Shown in pieces: positions 9,005-17,342 of a stretch of 64,000 bases of DNA. The stretch spans positions 1-64,000 of the forward strand of contig JADJVE010000019.1 of NCBI GenBank assembly GCA_016716715.1. The letters are read 5' to 3'. Under the pieces are notes generated by a model. That model saw nothing but the letters and a program-made list of their open reading frames with translations, was not told where the DNA came from and ran no database searches. The stretch comes from Acidobacteriota bacterium. Its GTDB lineage: Bacteria > Acidobacteriota > Thermoanaerobaculia > UBA5066. Every line of letters starts with the position of its first letter. Within the stretch, counting starts at the first letter, position 1. The position numbers were made by a program, and so were the translations under genes.

Positions 9005-9146
9005 GGAAGAAGAGAAGATTTTCTTAGAAGGTTAAGAGGGAAAGAAGCCATGTCGAACGTCCTGGTCTTCATCGAACAGCGCGACGGGAAGATAAGAAAG
9101 TCGTCGCTGGAAGCGCTGACGCTGGGCCTGACCCTTTCTAAGAAAA
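9004..9146. repeat. Dispersed AT-rich repeat, pair at etfB-etfA junction
   Basis: The plus-oriented copy (9004-9046) starts right after the etfB stop codon and fills the gap before etfA. Its first 28 bases are identical to those after the etfA stop (10029-10056). A shorter minus-oriented match (ACCCTTTCTAAGAAAAC, 9131-9147) lies about 125 bp downstream, inside etfA. Confidence 0.7.
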
Positions 9147-10027
9147 CCAGCGGTTCTCTCGGCGCCGTCATCGCAGGATCCGGGATCTCCGCGCTTTCTT
9201 CCGAGCTCGGCGCCTACGGCGCCGCGAAGGTGTTCGTCGCCGACAAGCCCGAGCTCCAGCTGTTCTCCTCCGAGGGCTACACGGCCGCTCTCGACGCGGC
9301 CGCCACGGCCTTCGGCCCCTCCATCGTCCTCGTCTCGGCGACGGCGATGGGGCTGGACGTGGCCGCGCGCTTCGCGGCGCGCCGCGGCGTCGGCGTCCTC
9401 TCGGACGTGATGGCGCTGGACGTCGAGAACGGCCGCCTCGTCGGCTCGCGCCCCGTGTACTCGGGCAAGGCCCGCGTCGCCGTGACGACCTCGCCCTCGG
9501 CCGCGATCCAGGTCGCGACGCCGCGCCCGAACGTCTTCCCGGCCGCGAAGGCCGAGGCGCCCGGCGCGGGCGAGGCCGTCGCGATCGACCCGGTGCTGAA
9601 GATCCGCGGCAAGGTCGTGAAGATCGAAGCCGCCGCGGCGGGGGAGATCGACGTGGCCGAGGCCGACAAGATCGTCACGGGCGGCCGCGGCATCAAGGGG
9701 CCGGAGAGCTGGCCCATCCTGCGCGCGCTCTGCCACGAGCTGGGCGCGGCGCTCGGCGCCTCGCGCGCCGCGGTGGACGCGGGCTGGATCGGCCACGAGC
9801 ACCAGGTCGGGCAGACCGGCAAGGTCGTGTCGCCGTCGCTCTACGTCGCGTGCGGCGTGTCCGGCGCGATCCAGCACCTCGCCGGCATGGGCTCGTCGAA
9901 GGTCATCGTCGCGATCAACAAGGACCCCGAGGCGCCGATCTTCAAGGCCGCCACCTACGGCATCGTGGGCGACCTCTTCCAGATCGTCCCCGCGATGACG
10001 GAAGCGGCGAAGAAGATGAAGGCGTAG
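9050..10027 (+). CDS. etfA: Electron transfer flavoprotein, alpha subunit
   Basis: 325 residues from ATG 9050 with AAGAGGGAAAG upstream. The N-terminal alpha/beta domain starts SNVLVFIEQRDGKI. The C-terminal FAD-binding domain has VTGGRGIKG, GWIGHEHQVGQTGK and the family signature LYVACGVSGAIQH followed by SSKVIVAINKDPEAPIF. Together with EtfB it forms the soluble ETF. The residues around 25-34 (GLTLSKKTSG) are encoded by a copy of the dispersed repeat without disturbing the fold length. Confidence 0.96.
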   Translation: MSNVLVFIEQRDGKIRKSSLEALTLGLTLSKKTSGSLGAVIAGSGISALSSELGAYGAAKVFVADKPELQLFSSEGYTAALDAAATAFGPSIVLVSATAMGLDVAARFAARRGVGVLSDVMALDVENGRLVGSRPVYSGKARVAVTTSPSAAIQVATPRPNVFPAAKAEAPGAGEAVAIDPVLKIRGKVVKIEAAAAGEIDVAEADKIVTGGRGIKGPESWPILRALCHELGAALGASRAAVDAGWIGHEHQVGQTGKVVSPSLYVACGVSGAIQHLAGMGSSKVIVAINKDPEAPIFKAATYGIVGDLFQIVPAMTEAAKKMKA

Positions 10028-10061
10028 GGAAGAAGAGAAGATTTTCTTAGAAGGTAAGAGC
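10028..10061 (+). repeat. Dispersed AT-rich repeat after etfA
   Basis: Plus-oriented copy one base after the etfA stop codon. The stretch 10029-10056 matches 9005-9032 exactly over 28 bases, including spacing from the preceding stop codon. No convergent partner was seen before the next gene. Confidence 0.75.
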
Positions 10062-10146
10062 GGATAGGGCCCCGCGCGCGACGTCGAGGACCGCGTCCAA
10101 GGGGCCTGCCATTGCGGGAGCAGTGGCGCGCGGCGCTCTAGACCGA

Positions 10147-10171
10147 AGGAAAAGGCCCCGGGGGTGGGGCC
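10147..10171 (-). terminator. Terminator for the 10204-12012 gene
   Basis: On the minus strand GGCCCC, a 6-base loop and GGGGCC form a stem, followed by TTTTCCTT. It is 33 bp beyond the stop codon of the secreted protein gene and has the form of an intrinsic terminator. The rest of the 10028-10203 gap holds only the repeat copy. Confidence 0.6.
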
Positions 10172-10203
10172 TAGATCTGGGCCCTGCGGTTGCCCGGTCG
10201 GGG

Positions 10204-12012
10204 TTATTGGACCGTCGCCGTGAACTCGGCGTACTGCGAGCCGCAGCCGTTCGTGAAGAAGATCCGGACGATGTCGACGCCGGGCTTGAACCCGGGGACG
10301 TAGGCGAAGAGGCCGGGCGTGTCCGTCGACTGGAAGAGGCTGCCGGAGCGGTTCTGGATGAAGAGCCAGCGGAGCTCGGCCGGATCGGGGACGCCCGTGA
10401 CCGTCAGGAGAACCGTGGGCGAGCTCGGTCCCACGATGATGCTGCTCGGCGTCACGACGGGAACCCAGGCCTGCGTGTCGACCGGGATCGTGAGCGATTC
10501 GGTCGCGACGTCCGGGCCTCCGAAGATGCCGTACGCGGTGAGCACGGCCGTCGTCGTTCCCGTGATCGTGATGCCGGTCGCGCCGTTCGCGGGGTACGGG
10601 TACGCCGCGGGCGCCACGTTGATGGTCACGCCGCGGGAGTTCTCGGTCGTCCACCCGAGGACGATGTTCGACGAACCGCCGCAGCCGCGCGGCGGGTCGG
10701 CGGTGAAGGACGTGATGACCGGCGTGCCCGGGTCGACGACGGTCGCCGTGAACGTGGCGACTCCCGGCCCGCACAGGCCCTGAGAGGTGAGGCGCACGAC
10801 GTCCGTGCCGATCACCGTCCCGGCCTTGTACGTGAACTGGTTCCCGACGACCGTGAACGTCGAGCCCGTGGACTCGTGCGTCACGAACGTGACCGTCACG
10901 GCGCCCGCGCTGATCGGGAGGATGCCCGTGGTGGTCAGGCCGATGGCCGTCACGACCGAGGAGGGCGACGGCGTCGGCGGGTCGGTGGGCGGGTTCACGG
11001 TGACGCGCTTGGGCTGCGTCGCGGTGGCGCCCGAGGACGCGACGGCCGTGAGGATCACGTCGCCGGTGGCGACGACGGTGATGTTCGTCGAGCCGCTGGG
11101 CGGCAGGTCGCCCGAGGCGCCGGCGATGTTCACGTGGTCGGCGCCGGTCGTGATCCACGTCGCGAGGGCCGTCAGGGGCGAGCAGCCCGTGAGCGGCGTG
11201 ATCGTGAACGCGTTGATCACGGGCGCCGTCGAGAAGGCGCTGCGGACCACGGACAGCGGGATGGCCGCGCCGTCGCTCGTGAGGTTGTCGTTCTTCACGG
11301 CGTACGGCATCGCCGAGCCGGACGAGACGCGCGCGCGGATGGCGAGCTTCGATTTCTCGGCGGCCGCCGGGACGAGCGTCGCGAGCGGCTGCTGCGCCGC
11401 GGCGCCGGGGGCCGCGAAGATCACGGCCGAACCGAGGAGCGTGCCGCCGTCGAACGCGGCCCACTCGACGTTGCAGCCCTGCGCGCCCAGCGGGCTGCAC
11501 AGGACGCCGACGTTCGTGCGGGCGCGGCCCGGCGCCGTGGACGTGGAGGCGTCGGCGCCGCCGCCCCAGGCCTCGTCGCCGGCCGTGAGGAAGTCGGAGA
11601 CGGGGAAGGCCGTGAAGGACGTGGAATAGCGGCCGGTCGGCGTGTCGTTGTACGTCTCCGACCACGCGGAGACCGAGGCGTCGGAGCGGACGTGATAGAG
11701 GAATGCGCCCTTGCCGTCCAGCGCGGCTGGGGTCGCGAGGGAGGCGACGCCGCGGCCCGTGAGGGTGAAGGGCGCCGTGGCGACGACCTGCCCGCCGGCG
11801 ACGAAGTCGACGGAGCCGTTCGCGGCGGCCAGGGAAGACACCGTGATCGTGGTGTCGAACTTCGCGTTGTTGGACCCGGTTCCCCTGGCCCCGGGGCCGC
11901 CCCAGAGGTCGGTCCCGGCGGGGGCCGCGGCACGCGCCGCCGAGCCAAGGGCCAGGGCCGTCAGGACGAGGGCCACGGACGCGGTTCCGAAGACGCTTCG
12001 GCGAGACTTCAT
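10204..12012 (-). CDS. Large secreted protein with Ig-like repeats
   Basis: 603 codons from ATG 12012 (GGGAG upstream). A signal peptide (MKSRRSVFGTASVALVLTAL, cleavage near AARA) is followed by a beta-rich region of about 250 residues, then repeated Ig-like units with recurring cores such as VTFVTHES and PVITSFTADPPRGCGGSSNI. Cys residues recur as GCSPL, LCGPG, GCGGSS and GCGSQ. This composition (Thr/Val/Ala/Gly) suits an extracellular or cell-surface protein; the ligand is unknown. It separates etfBA from the EtfD-like gene and points the other way. Confidence 0.75.
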   Translation of the reverse strand: MKSRRSVFGTASVALVLTALALGSAARAAAPAGTDLWGGPGARGTGSNNAKFDTTITVSSLAAANGSVDFVAGGQVVATAPFTLTGRGVASLATPAALDGKGAFLYHVRSDASVSAWSETYNDTPTGRYSTSFTAFPVSDFLTAGDEAWGGGADASTSTAPGRARTNVGVLCSPLGAQGCNVEWAAFDGGTLLGSAVIFAAPGAAAQQPLATLVPAAAEKSKLAIRARVSSGSAMPYAVKNDNLTSDGAAIPLSVVRSAFSTAPVINAFTITPLTGCSPLTALATWITTGADHVNIAGASGDLPPSGSTNITVVATGDVILTAVASSGATATQPKRVTVNPPTDPPTPSPSSVVTAIGLTTTGILPISAGAVTVTFVTHESTGSTFTVVGNQFTYKAGTVIGTDVVRLTSQGLCGPGVATFTATVVDPGTPVITSFTADPPRGCGGSSNIVLGWTTENSRGVTINVAPAAYPYPANGATGITITGTTTAVLTAYGIFGGPDVATESLTIPVDTQAWVPVVTPSSIIVGPSSPTVLLTVTGVPDPAELRWLFIQNRSGSLFQSTDTPGLFAYVPGFKPGVDIVRIFFTNGCGSQYAEFTATVQ

Positions 12013-12063
12013 CTCGTTACTCCCGTGTCGGGGAACGCGTTGAAAGGACGGAGATTCCACGAC

Positions 12064-12092
12064 TTATCTTAGCAGAGCGCCCGCGATATCCT
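12064..12092 (+). promoter_or_regulatory. Promoter candidate for the EtfD-like gene
   Basis: TTATCT (12064-12069), a 17-bp spacer and TATCCT (12087-12092). The ATG at 12100 is 7 bases after the -10 box and lacks a ribosome site, which again fits a leaderless transcript. Confidence 0.4.
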
Positions 12093-12099
12093 CGGCCCG

Positions 12100-14193
12100 A
12101 TGATCATCACGCCCACCCAGGCCACCCTCCTTGGAATGCCGGGCACGGTGCTCTTTGCGCTCGTCCTGCTTTCCGCCCTTGCCTTTTTCGCGTACACGAT
12201 GTCCCGGCGCGTCCAGCTCCTCACGATGGGTGCGGGCCTTCCGGACGACCGGCTGGACCAGCCGTGGGCGCGTTTCGTCCACGTCCTCACGTACGGGCTC
12301 TTCCAGAAAAAGATGTTCCGGGACCCCTACGCCGGGCTGTACCACGCCCTCATCTTCGGCGGGTTCATCGTGCTGTCGGTGCGCACGGCGACCCTCGTCT
12401 TCGAGGGCCTCTTCCCGGGCGCCGCGCTGCCGTTCCTCGGGCCGGGCTTCTGGGAGTGCTATCTCCTCCTGAAGGACGTCGTCCTCGTGACGACGCTCGC
12501 GGGCGTCGTCCTGGCCCTTGGAAGAAGACACGTCTTCAAAAAGGAGCGCCTCGACCCCAGCTTCGACGCCGACCTCATCCTCTGCCTCATCGGGTTCCTG
12601 ATGATCAGCGACCTCGCCGCGGGCGCGGCGCGCTTCGCGCTGGAGGCCGCAAAGACAGGCGCTGCCGCAAGTGTGGGCTGGGAGCCCGTGACTTTTTACC
12701 TTTCTAAGCAAATCTCTTCTCTTTCTTCTTCCTCCCTCCAGTCCATCTATTTCGGCGCGTGGTGGGGGCACCTCGTCGCGATCCTCGTCTTCGCGAACTA
12801 CCTGCCGTTCGCGAAGCACTTTCACGTCATCACGGCGCTCCCGAACCTCTACTTCGCGAAGCTCGACTCGGCCGGAAAGATGGCGACGTTCGACATCGAG
12901 AAGGCCGCCGAGGCCGAGCGCTTCGGCGTCTCGAAGATCGAGGACTTCACCTGGAAGCAGAAGCTCGACTTCATGACGTGCACGGAGTGCGGGCGCTGCC
13001 GCGAGATCTGTCCGACGCACCTCACGGGCAAGCCGCTCTCGCCAAAGACGCTCACGGTCGACCTCCGCAACACGCTCTACGCCGAGGCGGACGACCTCAT
13101 CGACGTGGACTCCGGCCGCGGCGACGGCGCGGCCGCGGCGCGCCTCGCGGAGAGGAAGCCCCTCCTCGGCGGCTGGATCTCGGAGGACGCCGTGTGGGCG
13201 TGCACGACGTGCCGCTACTGCGAGCACGCGTGCCCGGTCGGGATCACGTACGTCGACAAGATCACGGACATGCGCCGGTACCTCGTCCTCGAGAAGAGCG
13301 AGTTCCCGAAGGAGGCGCAGACGTCGTTCAACGGCATGGAGCGCCAGGGCAACCCGTGGAACCTGCCCGCCGCGGACAGAGGCGCGTGGGCGAAGGATCT
13401 GCCGTTCCCGGTCCTCACGATGGCGGAAGCCGCCGAAGCCGGGGGCGTGGACGTCCTCTTCTGGGTGGGCTGCGCGGGCTCTTACGAGGAGCGCGGCAAG
13501 AAGGTGTCGCAGGCGCTCGCGCGCCTCCTCCACGACGCCGGCGTCACGTACGCGATCCTCGGGAGCGAGGAAACGTGCACGGGCGACGCGGCGCGCCGCC
13601 TCGGGAACGAGTACCTCTTCCAGACGCTCGCGCAGCAGAACATCGAGACGATGAACGGGTACGGCGTGAAGAAGATCGTCACGAACTGCCCGCACTGCTT
13701 CAACACGCTCGCGAACGAGTACCCGGATTTCGGCGGGAGATACGAGGTCGTCCACGGGACCGAGCTCGTGGCGAAGCTCGTCGCCGAGGGCCGCGTGAAG
13801 CTCACGGAGAAGATCGAGCAGTCCATCTCGTTCCACGACCCGTGCTACCTCGGCCGGCACAACGGCGTCTACGAGGCGCCGCGCGACATCCTGAACGCGA
13901 TCCCGGGTCTCACCGTGAAGGAGCTGCCGCGCAGCCGCGACGCCGGGATGTGCTGCGGCGCGGGCGGCGGCCGCATGTGGCTGGACGAGACGCTCGGGAC
14001 GCGCATCAACCAGGCGCGTTACGCGGAGATCCAGGAGAACGGGACGGACGCCGTCGGCGTTTCCTGCCCGTTCTGCATGGTCATGCTCGGAAACGCGAAG
14101 ACCGAAACAGGCGGGACGACCGACGCGTTCGACGTCCTCGAACTGGCCGTGCGGGCCCTCCCGGCGCACCCGGGAGTGTCCAAACCGGCGTAA
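12100..14193 (+). CDS. etfD: EtfD-like membrane Fe-S protein (ETF:quinone oxidoreductase, HdrD-related)
   Basis: 697 residues. The first ~270 contain several membrane segments, like the heme-b NarI-type domain. A ferredoxin-type pair follows: CTECGRCREICPTHLTGKP and CTTCRYCEHACPVGITYVDKI. Then come two CCG domains: CTGDAARRLG with NCPHCFNTLANEYP, and DPCYLGRHNGVYEAPR with MCCGAGGGRMW and CPFCMVML. This is the architecture of membrane HdrD-like proteins that pass electrons from ETF to quinone in bacteria lacking classical ETF-QO. Placement downstream of etfBA supports this. Residues around 200-212 come from a repeat copy and carry a Ser-rich run. Confidence 0.85.
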   Translation: MIITPTQATLLGMPGTVLFALVLLSALAFFAYTMSRRVQLLTMGAGLPDDRLDQPWARFVHVLTYGLFQKKMFRDPYAGLYHALIFGGFIVLSVRTATLVFEGLFPGAALPFLGPGFWECYLLLKDVVLVTTLAGVVLALGRRHVFKKERLDPSFDADLILCLIGFLMISDLAAGAARFALEAAKTGAAASVGWEPVTFYLSKQISSLSSSSLQSIYFGAWWGHLVAILVFANYLPFAKHFHVITALPNLYFAKLDSAGKMATFDIEKAAEAERFGVSKIEDFTWKQKLDFMTCTECGRCREICPTHLTGKPLSPKTLTVDLRNTLYAEADDLIDVDSGRGDGAAAARLAERKPLLGGWISEDAVWACTTCRYCEHACPVGITYVDKITDMRRYLVLEKSEFPKEAQTSFNGMERQGNPWNLPAADRGAWAKDLPFPVLTMAEAAEAGGVDVLFWVGCAGSYEERGKKVSQALARLLHDAGVTYAILGSEETCTGDAARRLGNEYLFQTLAQQNIETMNGYGVKKIVTNCPHCFNTLANEYPDFGGRYEVVHGTELVAKLVAEGRVKLTEKIEQSISFHDPCYLGRHNGVYEAPRDILNAIPGLTVKELPRSRDAGMCCGAGGGRMWLDETLGTRINQARYAEIQENGTDAVGVSCPFCMVMLGNAKTETGGTTDAFDVLELAVRALPAHPGVSKPA
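12521..12735. repeat. Dispersed AT-rich repeat, pair inside the EtfD-like gene
   Basis: A clear minus-oriented copy (ACCTTTCTAAGCAAATCTCT and TC-rich extension, 12698-12735) and a weaker plus-oriented one (GAAGAAGACACGTCTTCAAA, 12521-12540), 174 bp apart. Both lie in membrane-domain coding sequence and are read in frame. Confidence 0.5.
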
Positions 14194-14206
14194 ACTCCGT
14201 CTCAAC

Positions 14207-14641
14207 GTGCCGGACGATCGGAAACCCAAGGCCCCGCCGACGGGTACCGGCGTGAAGCCCGTTCAGCGGGTCGTGGGGCCCGTGGCGCCCCCGGTTTACA
14301 CGAAGGAAGGCAAGTCGGGTTTCTACAAGCCCGCCACCGCCGACGTGGACGAGCCGCTCGTCACCGAAGGCATGAAAGCCCGGCAGCGCCAGCTGGACAA
14401 GAAGCGCCGTGCCATCGCGATGCTGCGCCAGGTCGAGGTCGAGGAGGCCGAGGACCGCTGGCGTCACTACCGCCACTGGATCTACCGCCTCGTCGCCGTG
14501 CTCCTCGCCCTCGGCGTCTACGCGAAAATCCAGATGACCTACGGCGACAGGTGGCCGGTCTGGACGGTCTGGATCTTCCTCGGCACCGTGATCCTGACGG
14601 CGCTGTTCTGGCTGCTCTGGTACATCGACTACAGCGACTAG
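14207..14641 (+). CDS. Membrane protein with basic N-terminal half, unknown
   Basis: 144 residues from GTG 14207. The first ~75 residues are Pro/Lys-rich and then strongly charged (KARQRQLDKKRRAIAMLRQVEVEEAEDRW), followed by two membrane helices (WIYRLVAVLLALGVYAKI and VWTVWIFLGTVILTALFWLLW). TAAACT at 14191, overlapping the stop of the EtfD-like gene, could be a -10 box. Not recognised. Confidence 0.6.
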   Translation: MPDDRKPKAPPTGTGVKPVQRVVGPVAPPVYTKEGKSGFYKPATADVDEPLVTEGMKARQRQLDKKRRAIAMLRQVEVEEAEDRWRHYRHWIYRLVAVLLALGVYAKIQMTYGDRWPVWTVWIFLGTVILTALFWLLWYIDYSD

Positions 14642-14661
14642 AGGCGGAAACCCGCGCCACC

Positions 14662-14955
14662 CTACTCGTCGTCGAAGATGCCCTTCGGCCTCGACGGATC
14701 GGCCTTCGCGCGCTCGAGCGCTTCCTTGAAGGTCTTGTCGAGGATGCTCGACTTGTTCTTCTCGCGCTCGACGGTCGCGGCGAACAGGTCCTCCGCGCGC
14801 TCCTTGCGCCGCACGTTCTCCTGGGCGGCCGCCTCGAGCGACCCGAGCTTGTTCTTGTGGGCGACGGTCTCGTGGGACAGGACCGCGCCGGTCTCCCTGT
14901 CGACCTTCAGCGTGGCCGCGCACTCGGGGCAGTGGACGAGGAGGTGGTCGCTCAT
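14662..14955 (-). CDS. Small protein with N-terminal CxxC, unknown
   Basis: 97 residues from ATG 14955. It starts MSDHLLVHCPECAATLKVDRE, one zinc-ribbon-like knuckle without a visible second CxxC, then a highly charged helical region (ENVRRKERAEDLFAATVERE) that may form a coiled coil. Similar small proteins exist with no known role. It is divergent from the YraN-like gene. Confidence 0.6.
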   Translation of the reverse strand: MSDHLLVHCPECAATLKVDRETGAVLSHETVAHKNKLGSLEAAAQENVRRKERAEDLFAATVEREKNKSSILDKTFKEALERAKADPSRPKGIFDDE

Positions 14956-14979
14956 GGCGGGGAGAATTATCCTCTTCCC

Positions 14980-15462
14980 GTGAGCCCGGACGAAAGCGCC
15001 GACTGGAAGAAGCGCCTGAAGGCGCTGGGGATTGCGAGGAAGAGGGGGAAAAGAGGGGAGAAGAAAGAAGAAGATCTGCTTAGAAAGGTGAAGAGGGACC
15101 CGCGCAAGGTGGAAAGCGGGCGCGAAGGCGAAGACCTCGCCTCTTCACTACTCGAAGAAAATCTTCTCCGAATTCTCGACCGAAACGTGCGCTTCAAGGA
15201 CGGCGAGCTCGACATCGTGGCGGACGATTCGGGAACGACCGTCTTCGTCGAGGTGAAGCGCCGGCGGGACTCTTCGCTCGGTTCTCCCGCCGAGGCCGTG
15301 ACGCGGACGAAGCGCCTGCGCGTCGTGCGCGCGGCCCGCCGGTGGCTGGCGGCGCACCCGGCGCGGGCGCGGTCGGTGCGTTTCGACGTCGTCGCCGTCC
15401 TCGGCGACCCGCCCGCCGTGACGTGGATCCGGGACGCGTTCCGCGCCGACGGCGGAGCGTAA
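14980..15462 (+). CDS. UPF0102/YraN-like endonuclease-fold protein
   Basis: 161 codons from GTG 14980. The family core GREGEDLASSLLEENLLRIL, RNVRFKDGELDIVADD and TVFVEVKRRRDSSLGSPAEAV is intact, with the E-x-D...E-x-K pattern of the PD-(D/E)xK nuclease fold. YraN proteins are linked to DNA repair or recombination but not well characterised. The N-terminal ~45 residues, before the family core, are Lys/Arg-rich and contain a repeat copy; a second copy encodes SSLLEENLLRIL without adding residues to the core. Confidence 0.85.
   Translation: MSPDESADWKKRLKALGIARKRGKRGEKKEEDLLRKVKRDPRKVESGREGEDLASSLLEENLLRILDRNVRFKDGELDIVADDSGTTVFVEVKRRRDSSLGSPAEAVTRTKRLRVVRAARRWLAAHPARARSVRFDVVAVLGDPPAVTWIRDAFRADGGA
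15056..15176. repeat. Dispersed AT-rich repeat, convergent pair inside the YraN-like gene
   Basis: Plus-oriented copy at 15056-15098 (contains AAGATCTGCTTAGAAAGGTG) and minus-oriented copy at 15141-15176 (contains ACTCGAAGAAAATCTTCTC), starts 85 bp apart. Both are in frame. Confidence 0.75.
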
Positions 15463-15500
15463 ACTCCGCGCACGATCGCGACCTCGGAACGGAGCACTTC

Positions 15501-17168
15501 ATGACGGACCTGTCGGGCCGCACGCTCGGGCGCTACCGCCTCGAATCGGTTCTCGGGCGGGGCGGGATGGCCGACGTGTGGCGCGCCGTGGACGTGAAGC
15601 TCGCGCGGACCGTCGCCGTAAAGGTGATCCACGCCTCCTACGCCGAGGACCCTCATTTCGCGGAGCGCTTTCTGCGCGAGGCCCGCGTCGTCGCGTCGCT
15701 CGAACACCCGAACATCCTGCCGGTCTACGACTTCGGCGAGGAGGACGGGATCCCGTTCCTCGTGATGCCGCACCTCGCCGGCGGGACGCTGCGCGACCGC
15801 CTGCGCGGCGCGCCGGCGCCGCTCGGCCTCGCGGCGGGGTGGATCCGGCAGCTGGCCGACGCGCTGGACGCCGCGCACGCCGCGGGCGTCCTCCACCGCG
15901 ACGTGAAGCCCGCGAACGTCCTTCTCGGAAAGGACGACCGCGTCTTCCTCGCGGACTTCGGGATCGCGAAGATGGTCGAGACCATGACGGGGCTCACGGC
16001 GACGGGCGTCGTCGTCGGGACTCCGCTCTACATGGCGCCCGAGCAGGCGCAGGGCCGGCCCGCGAGCCCGGCGACGGACCGGTACGCGCTCGCCGTCGTC
16101 GCGTACGAGATCCTGGCGGGCCGGCCCCCGTTCGAAGGCGACAACCCGCTCTCCCTCATGCACCAGCACGTGTCGACTCCGGCGCCCGCGCTCTCGTCGA
16201 GGGTGGGGGGCCTGCCCGCGGGCCTCGACGCGGTTCTCGCGGCGGCGCTGTCGAAGGACCCGGCCCGCCGGCCTCCGACGTGCCGCGCGCTCGCGGACGC
16301 CGTGTCGGCGTTCCTGCCGGCGGGCGCGACGGCGCCGACGGTGATCCGGACTCCGGCGGCCGCGCGTCCGCCGTCCCTCACGAGCGACGCGACGGCGCTG
16401 ACGCCGGTCCGCAGGAGCCGCCGGGGGCTCGCGTGGGGCGCCGCCGCCGGCGCCGTGGCGCTGGCGGGCCTCGCGCAGGTCTGGAACGGAAGGTGGAGCG
16501 GCGAAAGGCCGGCCGCCGCCGCTCCGACCCCGGCTCCGACCCTTGTCCCGACACTGGTTCCGACCGCGGCGCCGGTGGCGGCGCCGGAACCGACTCCCAT
16601 CGCACCCGCGCCCGTTCCGGCTGCATCCGTCCCGGCGCCGCCGCCCCGGCCGGCCGTGGCTGCGCCTCCGCCCAGTCGCTCGCTCGGGGAGGTGCGCGAG
16701 CGGCTCGACGTCACGACGAAGCCGGACCACCGGCTTTCGAAGGACGACTTCCGGTTCGCGCTCGAGGCGGCCCGGAGCGTCGCCGCCGAGCACCCGAACA
16801 ACCCCGACGCGCGCGCCCTCGCGACGTACGCCGAGGGCGGCCTCGCGTATGTGGCGGGCAAGGACGAGGCCGCCGGCGCGCTCGCGGCGGAGTCGGCGCT
16901 CGCGTTCAAGAGCGCGGGCAGGCAGGATCACCGCGCCCTCCAGCAGCTGGTCGTCCGCCCGGACGGCGCCGTCGTGCCTCCGCGCGGATGGGAGCTGGCC
17001 GTCGTCTACGGCGACGCCCGCGGCGAGGCGATGGGGCTGCTCGATGCGGCCGTCCGCGAGAACCCGCGCGACAGGCGCGCGCAGCGCGCCCGCGCGATGT
17101 TCCGGCGGCTGCACGGGCTCGAACCGGACGGCCCGGAGCCGCGCCGGGCGCCGAAGCGCTCGCCTTGA
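15501..17168 (+). CDS. PknB-like Ser/Thr protein kinase, membrane anchored
   Basis: 556 codons from ATG 15501. The kinase domain covers about residues 1-275: LGRGGMADVW glycine loop, AVKVIH lysine, HRDVKPANVLL catalytic loop near 133, DFG near 152, GTPLYMAPEQAQG activation segment. One membrane helix at about 310-330 is followed by a long Pro/Ala/Thr-rich stretch and a C-terminal helical TPR-like region outside (RFALEAARSVAAEHPNNPDA). A sensor kinase for Ser/Thr phosphorylation; the signal is unknown. TAAACT at 15460 may be a -10 box. The stop codon lies inside the -35 box of the tRNA promoter. Confidence 0.92.
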   Translation: MTDLSGRTLGRYRLESVLGRGGMADVWRAVDVKLARTVAVKVIHASYAEDPHFAERFLREARVVASLEHPNILPVYDFGEEDGIPFLVMPHLAGGTLRDRLRGAPAPLGLAAGWIRQLADALDAAHAAGVLHRDVKPANVLLGKDDRVFLADFGIAKMVETMTGLTATGVVVGTPLYMAPEQAQGRPASPATDRYALAVVAYEILAGRPPFEGDNPLSLMHQHVSTPAPALSSRVGGLPAGLDAVLAAALSKDPARRPPTCRALADAVSAFLPAGATAPTVIRTPAAARPPSLTSDATALTPVRRSRRGLAWGAAAGAVALAGLAQVWNGRWSGERPAAAAPTPAPTLVPTLVPTAAPVAAPEPTPIAPAPVPAASVPAPPPRPAVAAPPPSRSLGEVRERLDVTTKPDHRLSKDDFRFALEAARSVAAEHPNNPDARALATYAEGGLAYVAGKDEAAGALAAESALAFKSAGRQDHRALQQLVVRPDGAVVPPRGWELAVVYGDARGEAMGLLDAAVRENPRDRRAQRARAMFRRLHGLEPDGPEPRRAPKRSP

Positions 17169-17193
17169 CAGGAGGAGCCCCGTCCCTTATGTT
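17165..17193 (+). promoter_or_regulatory. tRNA-Gly promoter
   Basis: TTGACA (17165-17170), a 17-bp spacer, TATGTT (17188-17193); the tRNA begins 14 bases after the -10 box. The -35 box contains the TGA stop of the kinase gene. A 10-bp inverted repeat (AGGAGCCCCG, 17173-17182, with its complement at 17195-17204) spans the -10 region and could end kinase transcripts or act as an operator. Confidence 0.8.
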
Positions 17194-17206
17194 TCGGGGC
17201 TCCTGA

Positions 17207-17281
<75 letters not shown>

Positions 17282-17293
17282 ATTAAAGAGAAC

Positions 17294-17318
17294 GGCCCGG
17301 CGAAAGCCGGGCCTTTTT
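17294..17318 (+). terminator. Intrinsic terminator after tRNA-Gly
   Basis: GGCCCGGC, GAAA tetraloop, GCCGGGCC, then TTTTT. The 8-bp GC stem and the T run 13 bases after the tRNA end are textbook. Confidence 0.93.
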
Positions 17319-17342
17319 CTTCCTTCGGCAGGCTGTGCCCCG

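Noticed and set aside
9032..11665. 877-codon minus-strand frame across etfA
   Set aside because: Rich in Arg/His with no recognisable domain; EtfA and the secreted protein account for both strands.
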